Origin: Dendrobium chrysotoxum
Taxonomy: Eukaryota; Streptophyta; Magnoliopsida; Asparagales; Orchidaceae
NCBI GenBank assembly: GCA_019925795.1
Contig: CM034298.1
Span: 26,341,556 to 26,405,555, forward strand
Direction of reading: 5' to 3'
DNA length: 64,000 nucleotides
The notes beneath the pieces were generated by a model, which was given only the letters and a program-made list of their open reading frames with translations, was not told the origin of the DNA and ran no database searches. This document shows, piece after piece, positions 33,295 through 44,590 of the stretch. How positions within the stretch are numbered: position 1 is the first letter of the stretch; every line of letters starts with the position of its first letter. A program made the translations under genes and the position numbers.

Positions 33295-34997
33295 TATTAC
33301 AAATCTGGATTCAAAAATAATAATTTTAATCATAATAAATATTTTTTTTCTCTATAAATATTACTACTGCATATCTGTCTGTAGTTGCTTTGCCTACTAA
33401 CTTTTTAGGTCCACAAGATCAAGTGCAATTCAAGCCAGCTCAAGATTGGGTAGACTAGGACTGAGTTAGTCTATAAGTTTAAATTCTAATAATTTTTACC
33501 TTTTCTTGAGTCAAATGTAATAAGGTGGATCCTGATGCTAAGTAACCTTGCACACACACACCCAAGGGGTGAAATTCAGCTAGTTAGAGTTTATTTTCTA
33601 TTTTGTACCATATCATATGGGATAATCCTCCCATTATCTTAGATGATATTCTTAAACAAAAAATACTCAGCCTCCAAACATATTTAGGCATGTTTTTGAA
33701 ATTAATATTGCGTATAATCATATAGGACAATCCCACATCATCCTGGATGATTCATACCAATCATGCCTAAATTAGTCAAATGATTAAGGAGAGTAATTAA
33801 GGTTGGACTGATCAATCATATCATCTGGGATGATTGTAGGATCATCTAGAATGATCAATAAGAAAAACCTTAACTTTCTCCTGGATATCCCGAATTATCT
33901 GCTGGACGATATGTTATTTTTGTACTAATCATACAAGACAATCTAAACATCATCCTAGATGATTAATTATATTTCAAGTCATCCTGACTCATCTGCTGGA
34001 CGTCTTGAACTATTTGATGGATAACAATGTCATATTTTGAACTAATCATACAGGACAATCTCAACATCATCCTTGACGATCAGTTATATTTCTGCATATC
34101 ATCCCAATTTATCTCCTAGATGACCCAAACTATGTTCTGGATGATTTAGTCAATTTTGTATTAATCGTACAGGATTATCCAACGATCGTCCTGTACAATT
34201 AGTTGCATAAAATTAAAAAACTAGGGTTTTTGAAGCCTGTTATTTAAGCAACTTATTTTTACTTCTAAAATAGATCTTTTGCTATTTTCCACTCGAAGAG
34301 AGCTTAGAGGAGGAGGAGAGTTTGGGAGAGAGAGAGGATCTTGTGAGGGGGAGTTTGTGAGGGGATTCACAAAGGTTGCTCCAAGTAAGGATTTGATCAT
34401 CGTCTTCCTTCTTCATCCTTGGTTCCGTAGTGGCTCTAGGGAGATGATTATCAGCATCAAATCTGGGTTCTCTTCCTGCTTCAGGAGGAAGAAAAGGAGT
34501 TTGGGTTCTCTGCCTACTTCAGGAGGAAGCAAAAGGATTCAGGGTTCTCTGCCTGCTTCAGAAGGAAGCAAAAGGAGTCAAGGTTCTCTGCCTCACCGAT
34601 GTCTATGAAAATATTTTGTAAGGGCTTCTCCGCCTTACTGTGGGAGCAAAAGGAGAGTCACTATAGTGTTTAGTGTAATACCTGGAGGTGAGGCTTCGGG
34701 GAGTGGATGTAGGTCAAGTTGACCGAACCACTATAAATCTGGTGTGCTCTTTTCATTTATTTTTCTACACTTTAATTTCTACATATTTCTGTGATCTGAT
34801 ATGTGATTAAAAATATCTTATTTTGGGTATTTGCTTTTGCTTACATTGTTTGTGTTTTAAAATATTTAAAAAGATAAAAATATTTTTCATTTTGCGTAAG
34901 AATTTTTAAAATACCAATTCACCCCCCCCCCCCCCCCCCCCTCTTGGTTAGCCTTAGGACTAGTTCATAAGGGCTTAACAACCCTAACGAACTTTCA
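33295..34997 (+). repeat. Element C 3' LTR
   Basis: It begins TATTACAAATCTGG and ends AACGAACTTTCA at 34997. It includes the decayed palindrome array (33600-34200), three purine-rich units (about 34465-34590), and an uninterrupted run of 20 C (34922-34941) near the end. TGAG follows. Confidence 0.9.
34922..34941 (+). repeat. Homopolymer of 20 C in the LTR of element C
   Basis: The LTR end carries a C tract of varied length in every element (4-5 C in several, 10-11 near 15091). Here it has grown to 20, either slippage or assembly noise. Confidence 0.85.
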
Positions 34998-36949
34998 TGA
35001 GTGAGCTCTGATGAATATCTTTTAGTCAACATCCAAATTCTTCCCGAATCCTCCTATGATCTTTCCATCTAAAGGAGAATAGTTCATGAAGTCCATACAA
35101 ACTTTCCTAAGCTAAGGCTATGGAAATTGGAGCTCTATGTGAGGTAATTACCTTTTCCTGAGATCCTAGATTATGTAGTGTGGTCAATTATGAAGTGAAT
35201 ATTTAATCTAATAGAATCTAACCATTAGATTTAAAGTCCATGACTAGATGATGCTCCTTGCCAAATTTCATGCAATTCAACCAGTATGATATCTAATGAA
35301 TTTTGACGGAATTTGCTTATGGCCAAGGATCTAAGCAGGAGGTTGAAGACATAATCAAGACGGTTGATTTCAATTGATAGTTCTGGTTAAATCATACCAA
35401 GATCCTATATTTGTTCTTGATTAAACCATAATTATCTTATTTTTGATCTAATGACTATGGCTAATTCCGCATCATTTTATTATTATGACAATCATTGATA
35501 ATCATTGCCCTACCAATCATAAAGCATTATGCCTAATGGTTTGTTGACTGTGTATATAATTTAATTAAATCAAGAAAAATTATGTAGCACTTCAAAAATG
35601 TATAACTCCTCACCCAATTGTCCAAATTAAGTGACCTTAGGCTCTATAGATTCATCTAAACGAGTAGAATAAAAGACTAATGATTGTATGCTCTATTTTA
35701 TTATATGTTAAAAAAAATTTAGAATACTCTCAGGGGTATTTCTAAAATTACTCTTTAAATATATTTTACTATAAGGTGAAATTGACTCGATGATTCTTGG
35801 GTATGTGTTTTACATTCCCAAAAATTTTCATGTCAATTGGAAACTTCTAAGAGCTTTAATTGATCATCTCAAGTACATAGGTCAATTTTTGACCTATAAC
35901 TTAAAAATTCAATACACTTGAATCCATAGGGAATTAGATTATATGCTTTGGTGTGGTGATTGTGCTCTATCTAAGGGTTAAAATACCATCGACTGCAATC
36001 CAATTTCATGAATAGATTTCCTAAATTAAATCCCCAAAGGTATAAGTGTATTTATCTAAGGAAATTCATTTTAAAACCTAGAAAAAGCTTTGATGAGTTC
36101 AAATTCAATTAGTTTGAAACACATGTTCATATGAACTTATGTTTTAAATTTTATTACATTTGTATCTCATTTAGTTTGTCAATTAGTGAACCCAAGATTG
36201 ACATACATAATTGACCTAATATTTTTGTTAATTCATAATAAATCTAAAATAAATCATAAAAATACATTGTAAGCTTCAATATGCTTAAAATTAAATGTTT
36301 AATTGAGGAAAATTAAAATCCTCTTAAAATTCTTTCAAAATAAAAAATAAATTGAAAATTAAAAATCCATTAATTAATTAAATTAAATCCTTAGGAGTCA
36401 ATAGTGACATTTAGGGACGATTTCAAAAAGTTTAGAATTGATTTTATACAAAAATAAGAAATCCTCTAATTACTTAAATTAATTAAAATCATTAAAAAAG
36501 GCTGAACTTATAAAAATCATATTTAATTATAGAAACGTTCAACTGACACAAACTTAAAGGCATTAGACTCATTATTTGGTCTATTATTTATAAAAAATAT
36601 TAAATTTCTAGAATTTAATGTTAATTAAAAAGTGAACAATTAGTCAAATGTAATTCATTAAGTAATTTAATAAATACAAAATTCACTAAATCATCAAAAT
36701 TTTAGTAAATCATTAACTTTATAAATCAATTCAGATGAGCAACAATCACACTTCACACTCTATCAATAAAGTTTTTAGCCTGGAATACCTTGGTTGTAGA
36801 GCTAATTGTCTTAAGGATGCTTTAATACTCGTGCCTGTTGTGACAATACCACGAATGAATTAACAGAATTAAAGTGTTAAATTGTAAACATTATAAATAC
36901 TAAATCAATCAATTTAATTAATTAAAAATTAATAACCAACAATCAAACC
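34998..36949. other. Intergenic AT-rich DNA, no gene identified
   Basis: Both strands are closed by frequent stops. Only short low-complexity frames occur. I see no structure beyond A/T runs. Confidence 0.5.
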
Positions 36950-38520
36950 AAACTAAAAAAAGTGTCAAGCACAAGGAAATGAAAGCTTCAACATCTAAGT
37001 ATTTTATTTTTTATTTAAATTATTATTTAAGTTGAATAGCAATTGCCTTTTTTAAACGAGAGCTATCACCCTCCTTAAGGATAAGCTAATAACCTCGTAA
37101 GCTTAAGGACTAAAATACTTGATTAAAATGCAAGGACTCTATACAACCTATTTAAGTCAATTTGGAGGATTGATAGTAATATAAATATGAGCCTAGAACT
37201 TACTAATCAATGACTTTTGCCCTTGGGATTCATTACGTGCTATGTTCTTTAAAACTTAAAACTAAATAACTTCAATAATAAGAACACCCTTTAAAAAATC
37301 TAAAACTTGAATTTAAACTAACCATCAATGACCTTAAATAAATTAATTAAATTATAAATAATTTTAAATAAATAAAGCCTAAGATCTATCCAAACCTCAT
37401 AATCTTATGCACACACTTAGATGATTTGCTAGGCTAACCAACAGTAACCTAGGCTAGGTCCGAGGTTTGATGTAATTTATTTGGAGTATATTGTTTAGAG
37501 GGTACTCATATTTAGAGTATTTATTTTCTATACTCTGGATATCATATTTATATTTCTATTGGTGCACATTTGGAGTAGGCTCCTAGTCATGTTGATCTTT
37601 TGTATACACCTACACAATATTACATATGTGCATTTCTTTTATATTTAAATTGCTCTTTTATATTCCTGCAAAGTAGGATGTAACTAGATAATGATAGACA
37701 TGTAAAGGCAAATATAAATATAAGTATTTTAGATACTTGAATTACTAGATTGTGTTGTACAGTGTCAAGAGTTGTAAAAATTTGAAAATAATTATTTACA
37801 TACACTTATAGGTTCCAAAAGGATTAATTCTTATTCATTTGAATATTATTATCTTTTTGAATTCTATAGAAGATCCAAAAGTTAGAAGATTTGAAGATTA
37901 AATAAATAATTATATTTAAATCTATATTATATAGGAATAAAAATTCAGGCTTATTGTGGGTGGAGCCTAGCCACCTTTACTTTATAGCAGATCTTAGGTT
38001 ATTTTCAAAGAAATTATCTTTGAGTAAAAGTTTTTTTATTACAATAGTATTCATGCATCATTTTATTACATGATCATGTACATATTATAATGTCCTGATA
38101 ATAGTCCTCTAAATTATAACTTTTTGATTCATAAGATAGAGCCTATCTAATTATCTATTCATATGGTGATTGATTGTACTTTGGATTATCAGCTAACAGC
38201 TTACTCCAGGCATCTATAAGTCCAGATTGTATATATCCCTTAGTCTCTGCACATTCCTTTACTAATTCTTTTATGCCAAATTTTAAAATCTAAAGTCTAA
38301 ATATGAATTCTAAGTCCAAGTCAATGATTTACAATCTTAAGCCTGCATACACTAAATTCTTGATAGCCTAAGCCTTTCTTTATATATATATGAATTTAAA
38401 AATCTTTAGTCTTCACTTTAATTAAGAGTATTCTCTCTGAAGATGAAATTAACTATAGGAACTTGCCCTTATAGGAGCCTAGAATTACAATAAACCCTAC
38501 CATAGTTCCTTTCTAAGATA
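36950..38520 (+). repeat. Dispersed unclassified repeat, copy 1
   Basis: Several blocks are colinear with 52520-54300. The clearest are CACACAC...TTTG.TAG...CCTAGG (37410-37460 versus 52870-52915), GATAGAGCCT followed by GATTGATTGTA and CAGCTTACTCCAGG (38138-38215 versus 54013-54090), and a shared block around 38400-38465. Identity is low and gaps are large. No coding capacity is visible and I cannot name the family. Confidence 0.5.
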
Positions 38521-38583
38521 GGGAAAAATTTAAAAACATAGACTTAGCTTTAAACATTGGTTTACTTTTACAATCAAAATAAT

Positions 38584-38757
38584 GAGTGAATATTCTTTTT
38601 ATCCTTAGGGATGAAATGAATATTCTTTATTCTATTTGATAATGAAAATAAATATATTGATTTAGTTTCAGGATTAAAATAATAAGTGATTATTCTTTTT
38701 ATCCTTCAGGATGAATTGAATATTCCATATGCTATGTTTGATTATGAAAATAAACTA
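38584..38757 (+). repeat. Imperfect tandem duplication of about 100 bp
   Basis: The segment with ATTCTTTTTATCCTT...GAATATTC...GATAATGAAAATAAA (38584-38656) recurs at 38687-38757. The open frame across the second copy (38686-39003) has no recognisable motif. Confidence 0.6.
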
Positions 38758-39109
38758 AGAGTTTCTTTTTTTAAATTGAAAGTGATAGATTATTCTATCT
38801 TACAGAATGGTATAATATTAATCTATGAAAATTTGACTAAAGAAACATTGAAAGCAAACTATGTGGCAACCGAACGTAAAATTTGTCCACGAGAGAGTCT
38901 TATTAGAAAACGATGGTCATATTATCATGAACAAGATGAAGAAGACTTGGAAATTTTTCAAGTTATTTTTTTATTTGGATATTTTTTTGTAATTAAATTA
39001 TAATTTTGTTACAGTTTCTTTAGAGTGTACTAGTTTGAACTTGAATGCACTCATGCATCCAAGTCAGTGTGTGAGTGTTTTGTTGACTTATTTAAAATTC
39101 GAGCGGGTG

Positions 39110-39835
39110 TTACTAATGGAAGGTGGGAGTATTTTTTAGGTGGTTATGGCCAGCCAAGTAGTGGAGGAAGTAGCTATTGGTGGTTACAATATGAAGTGTC
39201 CACTAACCCCCTCTTCTCCCAAAACTCCCATTTTGAATTTTTGTGTGTGTGTTGTATTTAGAACATATTTGGTAATAAAAATGAGAGATTATTGTGTGAA
39301 TAAAACTTTGAAATTGAAGGAGAAGGCATGGTGTCTGGATTTAAAAGCATGGTTTGGTGATTGTACTTCACTTACACTTGACTTTGGTGAGTTTTGTGCC
39401 TCATCTTTGTATGATTATCTTTACTTCAATTTTTCTAAAATTTGTGTCAAATGTTTAAGTGATGCTTAGTGCTAAGTTTGTAAATTTTTCATAATTTGCC
39501 CCGCTCCAAATCCCTACCATAAATAGTGGTCGGCCAATGGTGTGTATTTCCTGACCTAATTCTGTTCTCTTGAATATTCACTGGATTAAACCTAGTTCAA
39601 GCCTTATACATATTTTGGTGATTGATCTACACACTTCATAAATCAATTTTGCAATGTTTTACTCTTTTAGTTTCAATGTTTTATGTTGGCCCAAAATTCA
39701 AAAACCCAAAATCCTAATTTCTATTTTAATATTTTTCCACTCTATCCAGTTAATTAAATTTTTCTTACAAAATCTAGAAAATTTTAGAATTTCAAAAAAC
39801 TGGCAAAATCTCACTGAAGATGTTCTCTTTCATAT
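39110..39835 (+). repeat. Direct duplication of intergenic DNA, copy 1
   Basis: Blocks such as GTGGAGGAAGTAG, CCCAAAACTCCCA, GAGAGATTATTGTGTGAA, GTGATGCTTAG and CTCACTGAAGATGTTCTCTT recur in the same order at 40150-40802. The two copies are about 1 kb apart. The continuation CATATTCAAC after copy 1 is absent after copy 2 because element D begins there. Confidence 0.75.
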
Positions 39836-40149
39836 TCAACTGGAATTTCTAAATTCCTCAAAATATTTTTAATTTTGGAACTTTTTTCTCATAACTAGTC
39901 AATTCTGGATAGATTTGATCGTGGTTGAGTCCAATGCCAAATTAATTCTCCTAAAATCCACCAATTAACCACATCCCTTATAGATCAATATTTTACATCA
40001 TTTTAAACATCTCTATTAATTTTGCAAGAAAATTCCACTGGCACATCCATCTTCGAATCACAATCTATCCATTAGTGAACCATAATCAATCAATGATCAA
40101 ACAATTTTCAAATGTATTACATATATTTCCGATTTAAAAAGAAGTAAGA

Positions 40150-40802
40150 AGCGAGGGTGAACAAAGGAAGGAAGTAGTAGATTTTATGGCTAGCTAAATC
40201 GTGGAGGAAGTAGTTATGTGGTTATAATTTGAAGTGGCCAATCCCTTTCCCCCCAAAACTCCCAATTTCAATTGTTTTGTGTGCGCTCTATTTAAAGCAT
40301 ATTTGAGAATGAAAAAGAGAGATTATTGTGTGAAGAAAATTTGAAATCGAAGGAGAAGGCTTGGTGGATTTAAATATGGGAGAAAGTTTGGTGGCTTGAT
40401 CCAACAGCATGGTTTGATGATCATAGTTCAGTTACACTTGACTTTAATATGTTTTGTGTCTCATATTTGTATGAGTATCTTTACTTAAATTTCTATAAAA
40501 CTTATGTGAAATGTTCATGTGATGCTTAGAGTTAAGTTTGTAAATTTTTCAAAAAGTTTCCAAATTTTCTTCCCTCCAAATCCCTACAATAGTTCTCTAG
40601 ACTATTCGGTGGATTAAACATAATCCAAACCTCATGCACATTTTGAGGATTAATCTACACACTCCATAAATCAATTTCTCCATAGATTTCCCTTTTAGTT
40701 CCAATGTTCTGTGTTGTCCAGTCAATTAAAAATTTATAAAAAAAATTTGAAAATTCTAAAATTTATGAAAATTAATGGAAATCTCACTGAAGATGTTCTC
40801 TT
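40150..40802 (+). repeat. Direct duplication of intergenic DNA, copy 2, cut by element D
   Basis: Same blocks as 39110-39835. It ends at CTCACTGAAGATGTTCTCTT exactly at the LTR border of D, so the last five bases (CTCTT, 40798-40802) are the expected left target duplication of D. Confidence 0.75.
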
Positions 40803-42563
40803 TGAAAGTTCAAAAGGGATGTTAAGCCCTAGTGAACTAGTCCCGAGGCTAACCAAGAGGGGGGGTGAATTGGTTATTTAAAAATTTCACGATAACAATG
40901 AAAATCTTTTCGATACTTAGCAGCAGAAACAAGTAAACAAGAACGAAAAGATCAATCACAGATATTCACCCAAGCAGTTGATATCGGAAAAGTAAAGTGC
41001 AAAACTGAATCAGAAAAGCAAACCAGATTTTATAGTGGTTCGATCAACTTGACCTACGTCCACTCCTCGGAGCCTCCCCTCCGGGTATTGCACTAAACAA
41101 AAAGTGTCTCTCCTTTTGCTCCCACAGCAAGGCGGAGAAGCCTGTACAAACACCTCCTTTTCACTTGACAGTGAGGCAGAGAACCCGACCTCCTTTTGCT
41201 TCCTCCTGAAGAAGGCAGAGAACCTTCAAACTCCTTTTGCTTCCACCTGAAGCGGACAGAGAACCCCAACCTCCTTTTGCTTCCTCCTGAAGCAGGCAGA
41301 GAACCTTCGAACTCCTTTTGCTTCCACCGAAAGCAGGCAGACAACCCAGGATCTTCTTGCGAACGATCCTCCCACGACGAACACCGACTAGATGAAAAAC
41401 GACGAGCAGAAAAGACGACTCTGATCCGTGCTTGGAGCAACCTTAGTGAATCCCTCACTAACTCCCCCTCACAAGATCTTCTCGCTCTCTCCCAACTCTC
41501 TCTCTCTCTTTAGGGTTTCTCAGGGAAGGAAGGTGGCAAAAGATTTTTCTTATTTCAAGAAAAAATTCTTTTATAGGAGGGCTTAAAATTTGCCCTAAAT
41601 CTCAACTGGTCGGCCAAGATCGTCCAGGACGATCGATAGATCGTCCAGGACGATCGATAGATCGTCCTATACGATCAGTTCAAATTCAGCTGTTTTAGCC
41701 TAGACGATCTGGCTCTTCTGGACGATCAGTAGAAAAAATTGTTCATTTCGTCCCGTACAATCCTGCAATCGTCCGGGACGATTAGTGCAAATCGAGGAAT
41801 ATCGTCCAGAAGATAGTTCGGGTCGTCCAGAGAAATCTGTGCTGGACGACCAAAAAATGACTTGATCATCTAGGACGATAGGGATATCATCCTGTACGAT
41901 TAGTTAAAAAGTTCCCAAATCATCCTGAACACAGTTTGGGTCGTACAGCTGAAATGCACTAGACGATCATGATCGTCCGGGACGATCCTGCGATCGTCCA
42001 GGATGATATGATCGTATCAATCAAAAATAAATTGCTTTCCTTAATTACCAGATTAAATTAGGCATGATTGTACTAAATCATCCAGGACGATACACATATC
42101 GTCCAGGACGATCAGACCAAATAACTAAAAATAAAAACTTGCCTAACTTGATCTGGCGCCTGAGAATTTCTGATTTGAGCATATCGTCCCGTATGATCCA
42201 AAGATTGTCCAAGACGATCTGCTTAATCAGACCCTCTTAACTTAGTCACCCTAATTTGGGTTTCTGTTTTTACCTGATCATCCAGGATGATGTGAATATC
42301 ATCCAAGACGATCTGAACAAAAACTGAACAGAAACTCTAACTCACTCAAGCTCTCCCCCTGAGTGTGTGTGTGCAAGGTTACTTAGCTAGGGGATCAGTT
42401 ACATTACAATTGACTCAATAAAATGAATAACAGTACATTGGACACACTTGGACCCGATCTTGAGTTGGCTTGAGTGGCTCGTGGTCTTTTGTGCCTAAAA
42501 CAGATTAGCCAAGCAAAATACACTGGAAACATTTTTGTCATCATCAAAACCAAATTTGCAACA
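40803..42563 (-). repeat. Element D 3' LTR
   Basis: It is 1761 bp from TGTTGCAAATTTGG (42563, minus strand) to ACTTTCA (40803). The palindrome array spans about 41620-42330, and many sites retain the full CGTCC-N-GGACG form. A TATAAAAG box lies near 41572 and four purine-rich units at about 41180-41345. Confidence 0.92.
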
Positions 42564-42735
42564 ATCTCCCCCTTTTTTATGATAGCAAACATTTGTACAG
42601 TAGTTTGAAAATAAAACTAAACAGGAGATCCAAAAACATATATTTTTCCAAATTTTCATTTAATAATCAAACTAATACAGAAAATATAACATATAACAAA
42701 AACTGAAACGACTACAACTAACTCCCCCTTTTGAC
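42564..42735 (-). other. Double polypurine tract of element D
   Basis: On the minus strand TCAAAAGGGGGAGT (about 42721-42734) and AAAAAAGGGGGAGAT ending at 42564 next to the LTR. Confidence 0.82.
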
Positions 42736-42807
42736 ATCACAAAAAGGAGGAGGAAAAAATAGAACACAGAAATAAAATATAAAAGAGAACAACTACAAAA
42801 CAGGAAA

Positions 42808-43947
42808 CTAAAACTGAGGTGGATCCTGATCGGAAGAAGGAGATGGCGGTGGAGGGTTGAAGTAATGTTGAATGGCCTGAATGTGGGCTCCAATCCATGC
42901 GATGTCCTGGTCATGCTGCTGTTGCTGCTGTGCAGCATAGTCAGTGAAGTGCTGGATGTCCACAGTGTGCTGCTGCTCCTGGGTAACCACGTAGGAGTCA
43001 AATCTGGCCTCCCACTGATCGAAACGCTGCACCAGGTGGTCAAAGGGAGAGGCAATGCGAAGGGGAGCAGGTGCCTCTGGTGCAGCAGGAACTGGAATGG
43101 CCTCTTCCTCCTCATCCTCAACATCCGGGGTGGGCTCCGGATGTAGTTGTGAGCTGTGTAGGACATGGAAGGCATTATTGGTGAGGAAGGAAGGAGGAAC
43201 ATCTGGAGATGCGGGATATTGTAGGTCATATTTGGTTTCGAGGGCATAGGCAACGATGTGTCCTAAGGCTAGATTTGGACGACGGCGATGACCTGGATCC
43301 CGAATGGTGGTGAGGTGCTCGAGGTACCGGATAATAAGGTCTGTGGCATTGAATTCCCTATTGGCCAGGATGTAGTAGGTGGTCAAGGACAGGAGTGGGG
43401 TGATGTGAATCCGATCCCCCGCCTTTGGAATGACGGAGGAACGAAGAACATGCTGAATAATCCGGGCGTCCTTAAGAAGTATGGAGCAGGCATTATCATG
43501 ATAAGGGGCATTGGTATTGCGAAGGAAATGATTGGCGACACTCCAATCATAGTCTGGGTCGGTGATAAGGGTGTGGAGTTTGTTACCAGTGACGGACAGT
43601 TGGAGAATGTTGTGAAAGTCCTGATAGGTAAGTTCGACGAGGCGCTGATTTACATAAGAACGGAGAGTGGAATAATCAGCCGAAATCTGTAAGTTTGCAA
43701 AGAAAATGCGGAGAACTTCAGAACTAAAGGGAAATGCAAGAGTCATGATGAAGGTGAGGGAGGTGTGTGCGAAGAGGTCAAGGACAGGATAAGTGAGAGT
43801 GTGGGGATTTATGATTTTTGATGGTGTGATCCCCACTTCGTAGTATCGCTCGTAGGCAGCCTGATCGGCTGCATTGGGGAAGCGAGGATCAACCGGTCCC
43901 TGGGAGGAACTGGCACCCTTTTGACGAGACCTTTTGCCACCAGCCAT
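42808..43947 (-). CDS. ORF3 of element D: intact plant-transposon-protein-like accessory protein (379 aa)
   Basis: The frame is uninterrupted from ATG at 43947 to TAG. The N-terminus is short and basic (MAGGKRSRQKG). Residues of about 45-230 resemble the 'putative plant transposon protein' domain found in many plant genomes (LTYPVLDLFAHTSLTF, FFANLQIS, VELTYQDFHNIL, ITPLLSLTTYYIL, LALGHIVAYALETKYDL); I recognise this by pattern, not by a search. An acidic stretch (DVEDEEEEA) is followed by a Pro/Ala linker, a heptad-like FDQWEARFDSY segment, a Gln-rich run and a Pro-rich tail. There is no signal peptide or membrane span. It lies downstream of pol, sense to the element, behind its own TATA-like box. 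Function unknown; a regulatory or DNA-binding role is possible. Confidence 0.8.
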   Translation of the reverse strand: MAGGKRSRQKGASSSQGPVDPRFPNAADQAAYERYYEVGITPSKIINPHTLTYPVLDLFAHTSLTFIMTLAFPFSSEVLRIFFANLQISADYSTLRSYVNQRLVELTYQDFHNILQLSVTGNKLHTLITDPDYDWSVANHFLRNTNAPYHDNACSILLKDARIIQHVLRSSVIPKAGDRIHITPLLSLTTYYILANREFNATDLIIRYLEHLTTIRDPGHRRRPNLALGHIVAYALETKYDLQYPASPDVPPSFLTNNAFHVLHSSQLHPEPTPDVEDEEEEAIPVPAAPEAPAPLRIASPFDHLVQRFDQWEARFDSYVVTQEQQHTVDIQHFTDYAAQQQQQHDQDIAWIGAHIQAIQHYFNPPPPSPSSDQDPPQF

Positions 43948-44590
43948 TAGGAATCCAAAGTGTAAGGAAGTAGAAGGAGTGTGGAAGAAAAACGGTGTGG
44001 AAAAATCTGAAGAAAACTACTGTTTATATAAAAAATGGCCTGATCGTCCCGTACGATTGCGACATCGTCCGGGACGATATGGTCATTTATGACGTCCTGG
44101 ATGATTGGTCAAAAAGGCGGTCCGATCATCTAGGATAACCAAATATCGTTCAGGACGATTAGACACAGGCGATCGTCCCGAGGAGTCAGGCTGGACGACC
44201 GTTGACGAAAGGTATCATCCAGGATGATTAGATGGATCGTCCGGGATGATATGCAATAAATATGTCGGATAGGCCGAATTCCAATCATCCAGCGGCTGAC
44301 ACGTGGATCGTCCGGGACGATGAGGTGGATCATCCAGGACGATGGATAATAATTGGTGCAATGTCAACCGTTTAATCAGATCAGGAAGATATAGATCATA
44401 TCGTCCAGGACGATGTAAGGATCGTCCAGGATGATCACCAATAATTGGGATTTTTTAGCAGTAGGAGCAGTATGGGGACGATTTTGAATGAATCGTCCAG
44501 GATGATGTTTGGATCGTCCAGGACGAAAGGGATCTTCCAGGATGAAAGGGATCGTCCAGGATGATCGAGGTATCGTCCAGGATGATGTGA
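43948..44590 (-). promoter_or_regulatory. Internal promoter candidate of ORF3 in element D
   Basis: Reading the minus strand, about 15 palindromes or half-sites (44585 down to 44040; for example ATCGTCCGGGACGAT near 44066-44080) lead directly to TATATAAACA (44021-44030) and to the ORF3 ATG 74 bp later. This is the best preserved internal array in the window. Confidence 0.65.

Larger units (their letters stand above)
592..34997 (+). mobile_element. Element C: oldest, outermost Ty1/copia (Sirevirus-like) retrotransposon, interrupted by B and A
   Basis: The element has a 5' LTR split into 592-1601 and 24628-25313, a primer-binding site, gag, pol, ORF3, polypurine tracts and a 3' LTR (33295-34997). 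The two halves of the 5' LTR are colinear with the unbroken 3' LTR, which proves the split. The flanks carry an imperfect target duplication, TGAG at 588-591 and 34998-35001. All three genes are crowded with stops and frameshifts, fitting great age. Its LTR differs clearly from those of A, B and D, so it belongs to a separate subfamily, yet its architecture is the same. The exact left end is uncertain by 1-2 bp because the terminal TG is mutated. Confidence 0.9.

Noticed and set aside
38686..39003. 105-aa frame in intergenic DNA
   Set aside because: It has no recognisable motif, lies partly in a local duplication, and has no promoter or splice context.
42672..43253. Frames overlapping ORF3 of D (also 42865-43146, 43288-43692) and of A (12705-13325)
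   Set aside because: They are out of frame with the conserved ORF3 or antisense to it.
42808..43947. ORF3 as an envelope-like gene
   Set aside because: Its position matches env-like ORFs of some Sireviruses, but there is no signal peptide, membrane span or glycoprotein pattern.
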